Shown in pieces: positions 51,473 to 60,724 of a DNA stretch of 64,000 bases. The notes below the pieces were generated by a model. That model made no database searches. It saw only the letters and a list, made by a program, of their open reading frames with translations, and had not been told where the DNA came from. Source of the stretch: an uncultured Coriobacteriaceae bacterium. GTDB taxonomy: Bacteria; Actinomycetota; Coriobacteriia; Coriobacteriales; Atopobiaceae. The stretch covers positions 1 to 64,000 of the forward strand of contig CADAQM010000004.1 in NCBI GenBank assembly GCA_902790135.1, written 5' to 3'. Made by a program: the position numbers and the translations under genes. Numbering within the stretch: position 1 is the first letter of the stretch; the number at the start of each line of letters is the position of its first letter.

Positions 51473-54400
51473 ATGGGCGGCTTCAGAGAGCGCGAATGGC
51501 AATACAGCTACAAAACGTCTTCGCTCAACAGCGATGGCGTGCCTACGGACATCCTGAGGGACTTCTACACACCCGCCCTTTCGCGCGCGGTTGCCTATGA
51601 CCGCATGGCCGGGTACTTCCGCTCGTCCTCCCTTGCCGCTGCGTCCCAGGGGTACACCGCCTTCATCCATCATGATGGGCGCATGAGACTCATCGTCGGC
51701 GCTGACCTGACCGAGGTCGACATCAATGCGATTCTTGCGGGCAACGAAGCGCGCCTCGACGAGGCGTTGCTGCGCGAACTCGATGGATGTGACTCCTGGG
51801 AACGTGCCGTGTCTGATGGTGTCGCCTTGCTCTCGTACATGGTTGCCACGGGGAAGCTTGACGTGCGGGTCGCCCTTAGATGCAACGCGACGACCGGCAA
51901 CGTAACCACTTGGGATTATACGGGTGATGGCTACGTCCACGAGAAGTGGTTCGTCATGCGCGACGAGCGGGGAGACAGACTGTATGGGAGCGGTTCCTTC
52001 AACGAGTCACGCACTGCTATATCGGTCAATGCCGAGAACCTAGACATCCATTGCGCTTGGACCAGCGACGAGAACCGCTGCAGGACCAAGGATGCTGAGG
52101 ATTTGTTCGAGAGCCTGTGGAACAATCGCATACCACATATGAGGGTAGTTGACCTACCGACCGCGGTACGTGAGAGGCTCGTCCAGTTCTCCAAGGATCG
52201 GACCTCCTTCAGAGAGATTAACGGCGAGTACCTGACCGGTATCGCAAGCATGGGGCTTGACGAGGCCCTGCGGATACAGTTCCTGGCAGACGCGCCGCGC
52301 ATGCCCTTGGGTCGCAGCATTGGTATCGAGTCAGCCGTAGTCGAGCCTTGGCCGCACCAGGATGTGGTCGCAAGGCGGCTGATCGAGACGTGGCCGTACT
52401 CCTATCTGCTCTGTGACGAGGTGGGCCTCGGAAAGACCATCGAGTGCGCGTTGGCCATACGATCGCTGGTACTGTCTGGGCGTGTTAAGCGCGTGCTCAT
52501 AGCAGCACCTGCTAGCATCGCGAGCCAGTGGCAGGAAGAGCTGTTTGACAAGGCGGGGCTCGACTTTGCGCTGACCATTGCGTCGCCTCGAATTACACAC
52601 AAATATCTTGTCCGAGAAACCGTGTATGATGACGAACTCTACGGGCCAGACCTCAACATCATCTCTACCGGGCTTCTCGCACGCAAAGAGCGCGCTAGTG
52701 GCCTTGAGGCTGCCCGTGATTTTGACCTTGTCGTTATTGACGAGGCACAGTACGCTCGTCGAAAGAACCCCACCGCCGGGGTGCAGGGCAACCCGGAGTA
52801 TGGTGCGCTCTACCGCGTGCTGGCAGGACAGCTGCGAAAGAAGGGCAAGTCCTTATGGCTCGCTACGGCCACGCCCATGCAGATAGACATGATTGAGGTC
52901 TATGATCTGCTGCGCCTGACCAACCGTGTGGCACAATTCCGCGATGACCCCTCCCTCACGGCGCGGTATTACGAGGTCATGGGGAAGCTGGCCGCCAGCC
53001 TGAGCGGCAATGAAGAACGTATCGGAAGGAGCGAGTGGGCGTTCGTCGGCAGGGCTTTTCAAGAGATTCGTGCTACCGACCCCTGGCTGTGGAACTATCT
53101 TCAACAGACCTGTGTAGACTTGAGCAACGAATGGGTGATTGACGACCTTGTAAGCGTCGATCCCACCGATTGGGACTACGAGTCCCTGCAGCGGCCACTC
53201 TTCTCTGCAGCGCCCCTGTCCCGTGTCATGATGCGGCACTCGCGCGAGTTGCTCAAGGAATACCGGAGAAATGGGGAGCTTGCGAGCAACCTCGCTGAGC
53301 GGCATGTCGAGCCGGTAACCGTCATATCCATGACTGAGGAGGAAGAGGAGTTTTACAGCTCGCTGGAAACGTATTGTACCGAACTGAGCAGGCAGATAGC
53401 CCAAGCAAACCCGGGCGAGCGCCAGATGATGCACTTCTACCTCAACTTCCTACAGCTCAGGTTCGCGTCAAGCATGTATGCCATACAACAGACGCTCAAG
53501 AGGCGGCTTGAGCGCGTGCGGGAAACCCTGCGCGTGATGAACCTTGGGGATGGGACCGAGCGCGACTTGCAGGAGATTCTGGAAAGGATTGATGAGGAAT
53601 ACGAGGGTAGCTTAGACGAGGAAGACCTCAAGGATATCGATCAGGACGCGTTGCTCAAGAATCGATCACTGCACGATCTGCAGTGGGAGGAACGCAAACT
53701 CGATTCGATGGTCACCCAGATTGGTGGTATCAACTCTGAGCCCTCCAAGATTCTCAAACTGCTGGGCATTCTCGATCTACGCGGGAGTTCCGTGCCTGAG
53801 CACCTCAGGCAAACTGTCGTGTTCACAAGGTTCTATGACTCTCTTGAGAATATCCGCTACTACCTGGGCAATCGTAAGCCGCGCCTGCGGGTCGGGATCT
53901 ACTCTGGCAGGAGGACATGCTATTACGACCCCGCAAAGGGGATAGATGTAGACGTCAGTCGTGATCAGGTAAAGAAGCTATTCGTCAACGGCGATATCGA
54001 GCTTTTGCTCTGCACCGATGCTGCCGCCGAGGGCCTCAACCTCCAGACTGCCGACATGCTCATCAACTACGACATGGGCTGGAACCCCATGAAGATCGAG
54101 CAGCGCATAGGGCGTATCGATCGCATAGGGCAGAAGCACACGGACATACACGTGATGAACCTCTGCTACCTTGGCAGCGTAGAGGAAACCGTTTATGGGC
54201 GGTTGCTTCAGCGTCTGCAGAACGCAAACCTCGTGGTCGGACCACAGCAGATATCACTGCTTCCTTTGGAGGCGGAAGACTTCAGGAGGCTACATGACGG
54301 TGAGATGACCGAGGAGGAGCTCGCAAAGAAGTCTGCCGAGCTTCTTCGGAGGCAGAAGCAGGCTACCTCTGCTATGGAACTGTCGTCGGAAGACCAATAC

Positions 54401-55264
54401 CAAATGTACCGAAACATGACCGTCGCCGCACGGCAGCAAAAGGTCTCTGCCTCTTGGGATGACCTTGTCAAGGCAGTAGCTGGCTCGAACTACGTACGGA
54501 GTAGCTGTCAGCTGGCCGACGACGGGAATACCCTAGTCTTCAATGGCGGCACAGGGCAAATGCGAGCATCAATGTGTCGTGAGACGGTGGAGCGCAAGAC
54601 CCCGTTGTTGACGTGGGGCTCCGAGATGTTCGAATACCTCTGCAAAGAGGCTGGTGATGCACTTGAGCAGTACAGGGATGTTATACGGCGCGTTGAAACT
54701 GAGGGACCAAATGGCGAGCCGATTTGCTGCCTGCTTGTAATGACGCCAAACGGCTCCCAGCTTCTGTGCGAGTACCAACAGCTTAAGAATCTACGTGTTG
54801 GAGGAGACGAGCCTCTGACTGACGCGGATGTCGAGCGAGCGCGAGATGCCCTCGCCTCGATCGCGCATGGTGAGATTCGAAAGCTCGATGTCGCGCTGGT
54901 CGAGGAGGCTAACAGCCGATACGCACAAAGCCACCTTGAGCTGATTCGAGCCACAACCATCGAGCTGCTCAGTCGACAGCTTGGCGAGGGGCAGGAATTC
55001 GCCACTAAGGCAATACATGCGATTGAAGAGCATGAGAGACAGGAACGCATTTCCTTGAACGAGGATGAGCTCTTTGGTCACGAAAACGAGCAGCTGTTTG
55101 AGATGAGACAGTACGGCCCGAGTATGGATGTTCTCGTTGATAGCTTGCTGCGTAAGTGCTGCGTCGAGTATGCCAAGAGGTCGCTTTCTGGAACAAAGGG
55201 CGGAAAGCGAGGCTTTACTACGGAGCAGCTTATTCGCAGGATGCGGCGGACTGGGAAAGAGTAG
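51473..55264 (+). CDS. PLD-SNF2 helicase fusion (defence operon gene 4)
   Basis: A 1,263-residue fusion. Residues ~30-200 are a phospholipase D-like module with one HKD motif, VHEKWFVMRD near 156 and GSGSFNES after it. Residues ~300-930 are a SNF2-type superfamily 2 motor: LLCDEVGLGKTIECAL (Walker A) near 313, VVIDEAQYARR (motif II, DEAQ) near 418, WLATATPMQ (motif III) near 463, and the second lobe with FTRFYDSLENIRYYL near 785, LCTDAAAEGLNLQ (motif V) near 846 and EQRIGRIDRIGQKH (motif VI) near 878. The remainder is mainly helical and could interact with partners. Such PLD-helicase proteins occur in DISARM-like and DUF1156-linked defence loci, where the PLD part may cleave DNA; single-HKD proteins act as dimers. 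ATG 51473 begins 9 bases after the methylase stop. No sign of damage. Confidence 0.9.
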   Translation: MGGFREREWQYSYKTSSLNSDGVPTDILRDFYTPALSRAVAYDRMAGYFRSSSLAAASQGYTAFIHHDGRMRLIVGADLTEVDINAILAGNEARLDEALLRELDGCDSWERAVSDGVALLSYMVATGKLDVRVALRCNATTGNVTTWDYTGDGYVHEKWFVMRDERGDRLYGSGSFNESRTAISVNAENLDIHCAWTSDENRCRTKDAEDLFESLWNNRIPHMRVVDLPTAVRERLVQFSKDRTSFREINGEYLTGIASMGLDEALRIQFLADAPRMPLGRSIGIESAVVEPWPHQDVVARRLIETWPYSYLLCDEVGLGKTIECALAIRSLVLSGRVKRVLIAAPASIASQWQEELFDKAGLDFALTIASPRITHKYLVRETVYDDELYGPDLNIISTGLLARKERASGLEAARDFDLVVIDEAQYARRKNPTAGVQGNPEYGALYRVLAGQLRKKGKSLWLATATPMQIDMIEVYDLLRLTNRVAQFRDDPSLTARYYEVMGKLAASLSGNEERIGRSEWAFVGRAFQEIRATDPWLWNYLQQTCVDLSNEWVIDDLVSVDPTDWDYESLQRPLFSAAPLSRVMMRHSRELLKEYRRNGELASNLAERHVEPVTVISMTEEEEEFYSSLETYCTELSRQIAQANPGERQMMHFYLNFLQLRFASSMYAIQQTLKRRLERVRETLRVMNLGDGTERDLQEILERIDEEYEGSLDEEDLKDIDQDALLKNRSLHDLQWEERKLDSMVTQIGGINSEPSKILKLLGILDLRGSSVPEHLRQTVVFTRFYDSLENIRYYLGNRKPRLRVGIYSGRRTCYYDPAKGIDVDVSRDQVKKLFVNGDIELLLCTDAAAEGLNLQTADMLINYDMGWNPMKIEQRIGRIDRIGQKHTDIHVMNLCYLGSVEETVYGRLLQRLQNANLVVGPQQISLLPLEAEDFRRLHDGEMTEEELAKKSAELLRRQKQATSAMELSSEDQYQMYRNMTVAARQQKVSASWDDLVKAVAGSNYVRSSCQLADDGNTLVFNGGTGQMRASMCRETVERKTPLLTWGSEMFEYLCKEAGDALEQYRDVIRRVETEGPNGEPICCLLVMTPNGSQLLCEYQQLKNLRVGGDEPLTDADVERARDALASIAHGEIRKLDVALVEEANSRYAQSHLELIRATTIELLSRQLGEGQEFATKAIHAIEEHERQERISLNEDELFGHENEQLFEMRQYGPSMDVLVDSLLRKCCVEYAKRSLSGTKGGKRGFTTEQLIRRMRRTGKE

Positions 55265-55484
55265 CAAACCATTAGCCGGGCTTGATAGGCGGAATGATGT
55301 CGCCTACGATTAGATACGTGTTATATCCCCTAAAGCTTCTTGACTTCTGCTGGCCAATATGCTCGCTCACGAAGATAAGTCTTGCTTTTGGGCATGCCCT
55401 CGCTCATACTCTGTATTGGATCCTTTGCTTAAAGCTTTGGATTTGGCCTGCCTCGGAGCCCGATATCCGGGGCATTTTCGCGCT
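55265..55484 (+). other. Gap between the defence operon and convergent genes
   Basis: About 220 AT-richer bases with no ORF of note. A GAGCCCGATATCCGGGGC palindrome near 55456-55473 could serve as a transcription end for the operon on one strand and for the 55485 gene on the other. Confidence 0.45.
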
Positions 55485-55979
55485 CTAAGGGATGATTGAC
55501 TGGACGAAGTTCGAGCGACGCTTGACGCGCTCGGGATAGATGTCGCCTCCGGGATAGGCTGAGCGGATGATGTAGTAGTTCCTGACGCACCCTAGGACGA
55601 CTATGTAGTTCGTATCAGGCCCGTCGACCACAATCTCTATCTTATCCTCCCCGGTTCTGGTCGTCTGGCGATACACGTCGGCTCTGACGCGCCCCTCGAC
55701 CACTGCCTTGAGCACTGGCAATGCAGCAATACGCTTGATGTCGAGATCCATCAGCTGGTTGACCGGCCCAGAATCGTGTCCGTGTTTGCAAATGAGATGG
55801 AGGAACTTCCTCTCGTCATTCATGCCCCTGATGGTGATGCCATCCCACGCTTGGAGGTTAATCAGCTCCGAGAAGTAATACTCTCGCGCGAGCCGTTCCA
55901 CTGCGAACCAGTCGTATCCGTGCTTCATGAAGCATGGCGTGAGATCGAGATGGCCAATCTGGTCAAGTCCGTACGCCAT
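55485..55979 (-). CDS. Hypothetical protein paired with DUF3800, 164 aa
   Basis: Begins MAYGLDQIGHLDLTPCFMKH, two bases after the DUF3800 stop, so the two are surely co-translated. It contains LHLICKHGHDSGPVNQLM and a C-terminal NYIVVLGCVRNYYIIRSAYPGGD (partly quoted). That end has a resemblance to phage-associated or RelE/Barnase-like small nuclease domains, which end in a similar aromatic-basic strand. This is a weak inference. It might be a toxin or accessory nuclease of the defence island. Confidence 0.6.
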   Translation of the reverse strand: MAYGLDQIGHLDLTPCFMKHGYDWFAVERLAREYYFSELINLQAWDGITIRGMNDERKFLHLICKHGHDSGPVNQLMDLDIKRIAALPVLKAVVEGRVRADVYRQTTRTGEDKIEIVVDGPDTNYIVVLGCVRNYYIIRSAYPGGDIYPERVKRRSNFVQSIIP

Positions 55980-55981
55980 TT

Positions 55982-56668
55982 CTACCGCCCAAACCAAAAC
56001 ACGTTGAACTTCTGCTCGTCTGGCGAGGTCGTGTAGTACTTGAGGCGAGGTGTCCCCAAACGATTTGCAATTGTGCTACACAAGGACGCCTTTGCCGCAC
56101 TAGCATTTCGGTCGTTCCAATCATATCCGACAGCCCCGATCAGGAGGTCAGCAAGCTGGATGAGGTCACTCTCCCTAGACTCGACCTCCTCCACGAACAG
56201 TACCGAGTTTCCGAAGCGAAACGTGTTGATGGTGCACCGCCTGAGCGTCTTCACACGTTCGGGGTCATCAACGCGATGATCGATGAATACCTTGTGATAG
56301 CGGCGGGCATCTAGCCAGTGGTTGAAGACCTGATAATAGGTCTTCTGAAACCTGTCCTCATCCGAAGCGAAGACCGTGCTCTTTCTGCTTACAACGACGA
56401 CTCGGAAGTTGAGGTCGGGACGTGAGAAGAAGAGGTCGATTATGTCCTCAAAGAATGCCAGCTTGCTGGGGCAGACGGTCTTCCACCCAAACTCCCCCTG
56501 CACGTTATGCTTGCCTCTGAGCGAGTCTATGCAGCGCACGATATCGCGCTTCTTGTTCTCCGGGCACGACACACCTCCGATGGCCATGAACTCGTCAGTC
56601 GGGTCTGATGTTATGCGGCTCTCGTCGCAGTACACGTTGCATACTTGGACTGGGGTCTGGGTGAGCAT
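55982..56668 (-). CDS. DUF3800 domain protein
   Basis: A 228-residue protein of the DUF3800 family, an RNase H-like fold found in many defence islands. The N-terminal signature [11 protein letters not shown] near residue 9 holds the first acidic residue. A later [14 protein letters not shown] and the C-terminal [17 protein letters not shown] near 180 complete the family pattern. It probably cleaves nucleic acid, unproven here. Start MLTQTPV at 56668; the frame continues to 57145, but that stretch lies antisense to the scaffold gene. Together with the 55485 gene it forms a two-gene minus-strand unit between the defence operon and the capsid genes. Confidence 0.8.
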   Translation of the reverse strand: MLTQTPVQVCNVYCDESRITSDPTDEFMAIGGVSCPENKKRDIVRCIDSLRGKHNVQGEFGWKTVCPSKLAFFEDIIDLFFSRPDLNFRVVVVSRKSTVFASDEDRFQKTYYQVFNHWLDARRYHKVFIDHRVDDPERVKTLRRCTINTFRFGNSVLFVEEVESRESDLIQLADLLIGAVGYDWNDRNASAAKASLCSTIANRLGTPRLKYYTTSPDEQKFNVFWFGR

Positions 56669-56790
56669 GAAGCATCTCTCTTCTACGCCGTCAGTTGGCC
56701 TTCCATTATCGCATGTACGCGAGGAACAATCATCCATAACTCGGAAAAGCAGTATGTGACACGGCCGTATCCTCTGACTGTACTGACGAA

Positions 56791-56813
56791 GCGGCCAGTT
56801 CTTATTGGCCGCC
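56791..56813. repeat. Hairpin before the phage scaffold gene
   Basis: GCGGCCA pairs with TGGCCGC around AGTTCTTAT. It lies 20 bases upstream of the scaffold ATG and might mark the right junction of the insert or act as a transcription signal. Confidence 0.5.
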
Positions 56814-56833
56814 TGACATAAGGCAGGTAACGA

Positions 56834-57319
56834 ATGGCCGGTGAGGAACATGGCATCGAAGAGGCGCAAGTCGCGCAAGCCCCGCAGGACGGGGACCAGC
56901 AGGCGCAGGAAGACTCGCAGGTAGAGGGCATGGACTGGCAGTCCGCCATCAAGGAGCGCGACGGCCGCATTGCCGAGCTCGAGGCGCAGGTGGCCGAGGC
57001 TGCCAAGACCGCAGAGGCTGCGGATGCGCTGCGCGGCGAAATCGCCGAGCTCAAGGCCGAGAGCGAGGACCAGCGTGTGGAGTTCGAGCTTCGCCTCGCG
57101 GGCGTGCGCAACGTGAAGGCCGCGAAGGCCATTCTCTCCGAACATGGTGGTGACGTGGCCACCCTCAAGGATGCGGAGCCGTGGCTCTTCTCAGACGCCT
57201 CAGCTAAGCCCCAGGGCGGCATGACCGGGCTCCCCAATGCCGGCACGAGCTCCGACGACGGCAAGACCATGAGACGCTGGCGCAAGCTCGCCGGACTTGA
57301 CGACACAGACGAAGAGTAA
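56834..57319 (+). CDS. Phage capsid scaffolding protein
   Basis: A 161-residue protein with the scaffold pattern: acidic Gln-rich N-terminus ([20 protein letters not shown]), a coiled coil with [21 protein letters not shown] near 48-68 and [17 protein letters not shown], then the domain often called DUF4355 with [18 protein letters not shown]. It would guide capsid assembly and exit before DNA packaging. GGCAGGTAA precedes the ATG. It begins the right-hand half of the split prophage head module and lies 12 bases before the capsid gene. Confidence 0.85.
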   Translation: MAGEEHGIEEAQVAQAPQDGDQQAQEDSQVEGMDWQSAIKERDGRIAELEAQVAEAAKTAEAADALRGEIAELKAESEDQRVEFELRLAGVRNVKAAKAILSEHGGDVATLKDAEPWLFSDASAKPQGGMTGLPNAGTSSDDGKTMRRWRKLAGLDDTDEE

Positions 57320-57331
57320 GGAGGCCGCGAC

Positions 57332-58405
57332 ATGGCCAACTCAATCGCGTATACGCAGAACTACACCTCCATCCTCGACGCCGTCTACCAGCGTGCGAGC
57401 GTGTCGGGGTGCCTTACCAGCGGGCGACGCATCGTCCGCGCCGGGCACAACGCCAAGGAAATCATGATCCCGAAGATCCAGGTGACGGGCCTTGGCGACT
57501 ACACCCGAAACGTCGGCTACAAGACCGGCTCGATCACCTACGAGTTCGAGACCAAGACCTTCAACTACGACCGCGGCATCCGGCTGATGGCTGACGTCAT
57601 GGACGTGGAGGAGGCTGGCGTCCTGGACTGCTTTGTCGAGGCCGGGGCCGAGCTCCAGCGCACGCAGGTGGCCCCCGAGGCCGACGCCTTCACCTTCGCC
57701 GAGATCGCGGGCCACACGGGCGTCACCGTGGAGTCCGCGAGCTACGCCTCCGCAGACGCCGAGGACGTGCTCGAGGACCTGCGCACCGTGACGAGTGCGA
57801 TGGACGAGGACCAGGTCTCCACGGGCTCGCGCATCCTGTTCATCACTCCCACCCTGAAGGGCATGCTCGACGACTTCTCCTATGCGAACCCGAACCGCTC
57901 GAACCGCGTGATGGAGCGCTTCTCCCGCGTGGTGGAGGTGCCGCAAGTGCGGTTCTACACCGCCATCGACCTGCTCAGCGGCGGCGACGACGGCTTCGGC
58001 TACCAGAAGCGCGCGCAGACCTACAAGAAGACCACCGACGTGGCGCTGGCGGACGACAAGACCTACTACACCAAGAGCGGCGACGTGTACACGCCCGTGG
58101 CCGCGGCCGACCTCGACGTGGACGACATCGGGACCTACTACGAGGTGGACGTGGCGGGCGGCCTGGACATCAACTTCATGGTCGTGGAGAGGAGCGCGGT
58201 CATCAAGTTCGACAAGCACGTGGCGTCGCGCGTGTTCAGCCCCGACGAGCTGGAGTCGCTGGACTCGTACATGATGAAGTACCGGAAGTACGGCATCGTG
58301 GAGCTCTTCGACAACAAGCTCGACGGCGTGTACGCGAGCGCGAGCACGTCGAGAGCTTGCTATCGCGGAGTCTTCCGTTTGCGAGATAAGGTTCCTCAGC
58401 TATAG
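57332..58405 (+). CDS. Phage major capsid protein, altered C-terminus
   Basis: A 357-residue major capsid protein of HK97-fold type: an N-terminal arm with SCLTSGRRIVRAGHNAKEIMIPK near 24-46, GDYTRNVGYKTGSITYEFETKTF (partly quoted), DRGIRLMADVMDVEEAG near 85 and the P-domain helix VLEDLRTVTSAMDEDQVS near 145. An insert with TYYTKSGDVYTPVAAADL near 248-268 is a common added loop domain in phage proteins. The last ~20 residues, after YASASTS, read CYRGVFRLRDKVPQL, unlike the usual acidic end, and no tail genes follow. This suggests a recombination joint near 58345. GGAGG precedes the ATG. Confidence 0.85.
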   Translation: MANSIAYTQNYTSILDAVYQRASVSGCLTSGRRIVRAGHNAKEIMIPKIQVTGLGDYTRNVGYKTGSITYEFETKTFNYDRGIRLMADVMDVEEAGVLDCFVEAGAELQRTQVAPEADAFTFAEIAGHTGVTVESASYASADAEDVLEDLRTVTSAMDEDQVSTGSRILFITPTLKGMLDDFSYANPNRSNRVMERFSRVVEVPQVRFYTAIDLLSGGDDGFGYQKRAQTYKKTTDVALADDKTYYTKSGDVYTPVAAADLDVDDIGTYYEVDVAGGLDINFMVVERSAVIKFDKHVASRVFSPDELESLDSYMMKYRKYGIVELFDNKLDGVYASASTSRACYRGVFRLRDKVPQL

Positions 58406-58774
58406 CTATGTCCATGCATAACTCCCTGACGAACCATCGTTCATCCAGTACCCTTTCTCGCGGTTTTCCGAGGTAATTGATCTGTTTTGTGTAGCAGTTT
58501 CGGCTCTCGACGTAAACGAGAAGCAAAGGAAACGGACAGCTGTAACTCAAATGTGATTAATTAAGTAGCATTAATATATGTATGGGAAGCCTCTCCAGAC
58601 TGTCGCTGGTAGGACTCCGCAGTTCTATGAGATTCACCGTGGACCTGCCTGACGCATGCTGGAAGAGCCGCATTCGGTTGTCGAGGCTGTGCTGGCGATA
58701 TCTTTGATGCTAGCGAAAGAAAGGCATTGCCCATCAACTCAGCTTTCATGTAGAGCATAGAAGGTGACTAGCAA
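58406..58774 (+). other. 369-base gap with no gene
   Basis: AT-richer than its flanks, with several short stops in every frame and no tRNA, terminator or repeat that I can see. It contains TTAATTAAG near 58557-58565. This is where the phage head-tail genes would normally continue, so it is the probable right end of the prophage relic. Confidence 0.5.
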
Positions 58775-59638
58775 ATGATTCCCGAAGTCGATGCCTACGA
58801 GTGGAATGACGGCTCCATAAAAGGTAGGCAACACATCATCAATCACGTGGATATGCTGTTTGGTCTCGGTGACAAAGAGTGGAGCAACAATAGGAACGGC
58901 ATCTACGCTTTTAGTCCGATTGGCAGGGATAACAAGCCCATTATTGCCCCGCTCTGGGCTTACGATAATGAAGCTATCAAGCAGGGTCGGAACCACATTC
59001 TGTACCAGTCTCTCTTTGCCGAATCATGGGACCAGATCTTCCCCATGCACGAGGGTAAGTATTACTCGCCGGATGACTTACAGTCGGAAGATGACTTCTT
59101 TGACCTGCTCACGATGTGTCTCGATATCTGGGTCTACTCGGATGACTTCTGTGGTGGCGACTTCGATCAGTTTTGCAAGAAAACGTCTTTAGTCGTACTC
59201 ATGGGTAACTGGGATCCGATTTGTGTGGACAGAATTGTAATCAGGCGCAGGCCAAGAAAGGACTTCGACACCCTACCGGTCCCAATCAATGGTAAGAAAA
59301 ACATGCAGAGAAGGCATGGCGGAAGCGTCGAATGGAGAGCCTTCTCAGATCGTATTTGCCAAAACGAGCACGTGCAAGAGCATCTGGCTGGGATTCAAGA
59401 TGGGATATGCCCAATCTGCGGCGGTAGGTTGGGCAAGCATATCGTGATTCATCATGTGGACTATGATCACGAGTGCGCGTTTGCCCTATCCGATGACAAT
59501 TGGACGTTACCCGGAAAGCGCGTACAGCCAGATTGCAAGCGATGCCACATGGAGCATCCAGAAATGTTCGAGGATTGCCTATCTCGCTTGAGGGCTGTGC
59601 ATCGTGACTGCAACTATCTTATCGAGGCAACGCTATGA
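58775..59638 (+). CDS. HNH endonuclease-like protein
   Basis: A 287-residue protein. The last ~90 residues hold an HNH-like zinc domain: CPICGGRLGKHIVIHHVDYDHEC near 208-230 (Cys pair and HHVD) followed by CKRCHMEHPEMFEDCLSRL near 251. The first 200 residues are an unknown domain with SNNRNGIYAFSPIGRDN near 37-53 and a DEDDFFDL-like acidic run. No recognisable partner. Codon use is AT-richer than in the housekeeping genes, fitting acquired DNA. HNH proteins with unknown N-terminal domains are frequent in defence islands as effectors. Confidence 0.72.
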   Translation: MIPEVDAYEWNDGSIKGRQHIINHVDMLFGLGDKEWSNNRNGIYAFSPIGRDNKPIIAPLWAYDNEAIKQGRNHILYQSLFAESWDQIFPMHEGKYYSPDDLQSEDDFFDLLTMCLDIWVYSDDFCGGDFDQFCKKTSLVVLMGNWDPICVDRIVIRRRPRKDFDTLPVPINGKKNMQRRHGGSVEWRAFSDRICQNEHVQEHLAGIQDGICPICGGRLGKHIVIHHVDYDHECAFALSDDNWTLPGKRVQPDCKRCHMEHPEMFEDCLSRLRAVHRDCNYLIEATL

Positions 59639-59682
59639 TTTAGCCGTTAGAGGCATTGGAATGAGTATACGGAGGTCATTCA

Positions 59683-60429
59683 TTGCCGCACGCCCATAGC
59701 AGTAGAAGCCACTATGTACGTCCGGGAATCGACGATCCAGTCTACAACAGATCGGGATTTCGCCATGAACGCTACGGCGCTGATGACGAGTATTTCTCAA
59801 CCGGTGGCTGGAAGAAGACTCGAAAGAGGGCAGACGAAGGAAGAGCCTCTGCTAAGGGTAAGGGCAAAGGCAAAGGAAAGAAAAAGGCCAAAGCTCCCGG
59901 CAAAAGTAAGACAACAGCAAGGGCTAGCCTCTTCGTGTTCGGGAGGGATGGGGAGACCCTTTACCTCTGCGGAGAGAGAAAGGCCAAAAGAACAAAGGCG
60001 GGAATTATCGCGACATTGCCTTGTGAGAGTTACGCCATCAAAGGCAAGACGATTCGTTTGACTCAAGATCTTCGATCACTGGGGTTTGAGTCAATCGAGG
60101 AGTTTAGGCGATGGTGCTCCTCGCTTGCGTATTATGACGGGGCGCGCGCTACAACCATTACCGCACTAACTGATGTCAAAGCACGTGCAGATTCACGGGA
60201 GAGAGCCAGCAAAGATTTGGATTCAGCTAGGACGGCTAATGTTCGGAAGAGGTACACCAGAAAGAAGCAATGGCATCGAGTTGAGGACGAGGCTCTGCGT
60301 CACCAGTTTGCCATCGGTGAAACGGAGATGTACCAAATCAAGAGAGCAATTCCATATAGAACCAATGCTGATATTAAGCTACGTATACAGGAGCTTGGCC
60401 TAAATAAGCCAGGTACGCTTACCGTATGA
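59683..60429 (+). CDS. Lys/Gly-rich protein with SANT/Myb-like C-terminus
   Basis: A 248-residue protein starting at TTG 59683 behind GGAGGT. Residues ~55-80 are a lysine/glycine low-complexity tract (KGKGKGKGKKKAKAPGKSK). The middle, with LFVFGRDGETLYLCGERK and an IKGKTIRLTQDLRSLGF segment, is unrecognised. The last ~60 residues (YTRKKQWHRVEDEALRHQF, ETEMYQIKRAIPYRTNADIK) resemble a Myb/SANT-like or GcrA-like helix-turn-helix. It is probably a nucleic acid-binding protein. The AT-rich codons suggest horizontal transfer. Confidence 0.55.
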   Translation: MPHAHSSRSHYVRPGIDDPVYNRSGFRHERYGADDEYFSTGGWKKTRKRADEGRASAKGKGKGKGKKKAKAPGKSKTTARASLFVFGRDGETLYLCGERKAKRTKAGIIATLPCESYAIKGKTIRLTQDLRSLGFESIEEFRRWCSSLAYYDGARATTITALTDVKARADSRERASKDLDSARTANVRKRYTRKKQWHRVEDEALRHQFAIGETEMYQIKRAIPYRTNADIKLRIQELGLNKPGTLTV

Positions 60430-60724
60430 TGAGAACGAACTATGGCCGCTGATTCTTCCGGGTATCAGCCGTGAGGATAGATGCGAGATGCAGCAAGCGC
60501 TGAACATCTCAAGCAAGAACCGCATAGACGAGCTGGTACAAACAGTGGCGCAGCTCGATAAGGGTGGTTCGTAGAATGTCATGCGGCTTTTACAGGAATT
60601 GACGAACGATCGTAATCCAGTAAACCGCCGAAACCTGAAGAGACGATTCTGTCTTACCTGCGTGTCATGCTTACAAGTACGAATACCAGTGTCCTCGAGA
60701 AGATTATTGCCAAGGAGGCCACAC
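60430..60724 (+). other. 295-base gap with an ORF remnant
   Basis: A frame entering from inside the previous gene continues to TAG at about 60572. Its product (YDENELWPLILPGISREDR and later SSKNRIDELVQTVAQLDKG) looks protein-like, but it has no start codon or RBS outside the upstream gene. It could be a fragment of a larger deleted gene. The remainder, up to the AAGGAGG before 60725, has no gene. Confidence 0.4.

Noticed and set aside
58406..58774. tRNA gene or attachment site at the prophage right end
   Set aside because: No cloverleaf or direct repeat matching the left side could be found by eye.
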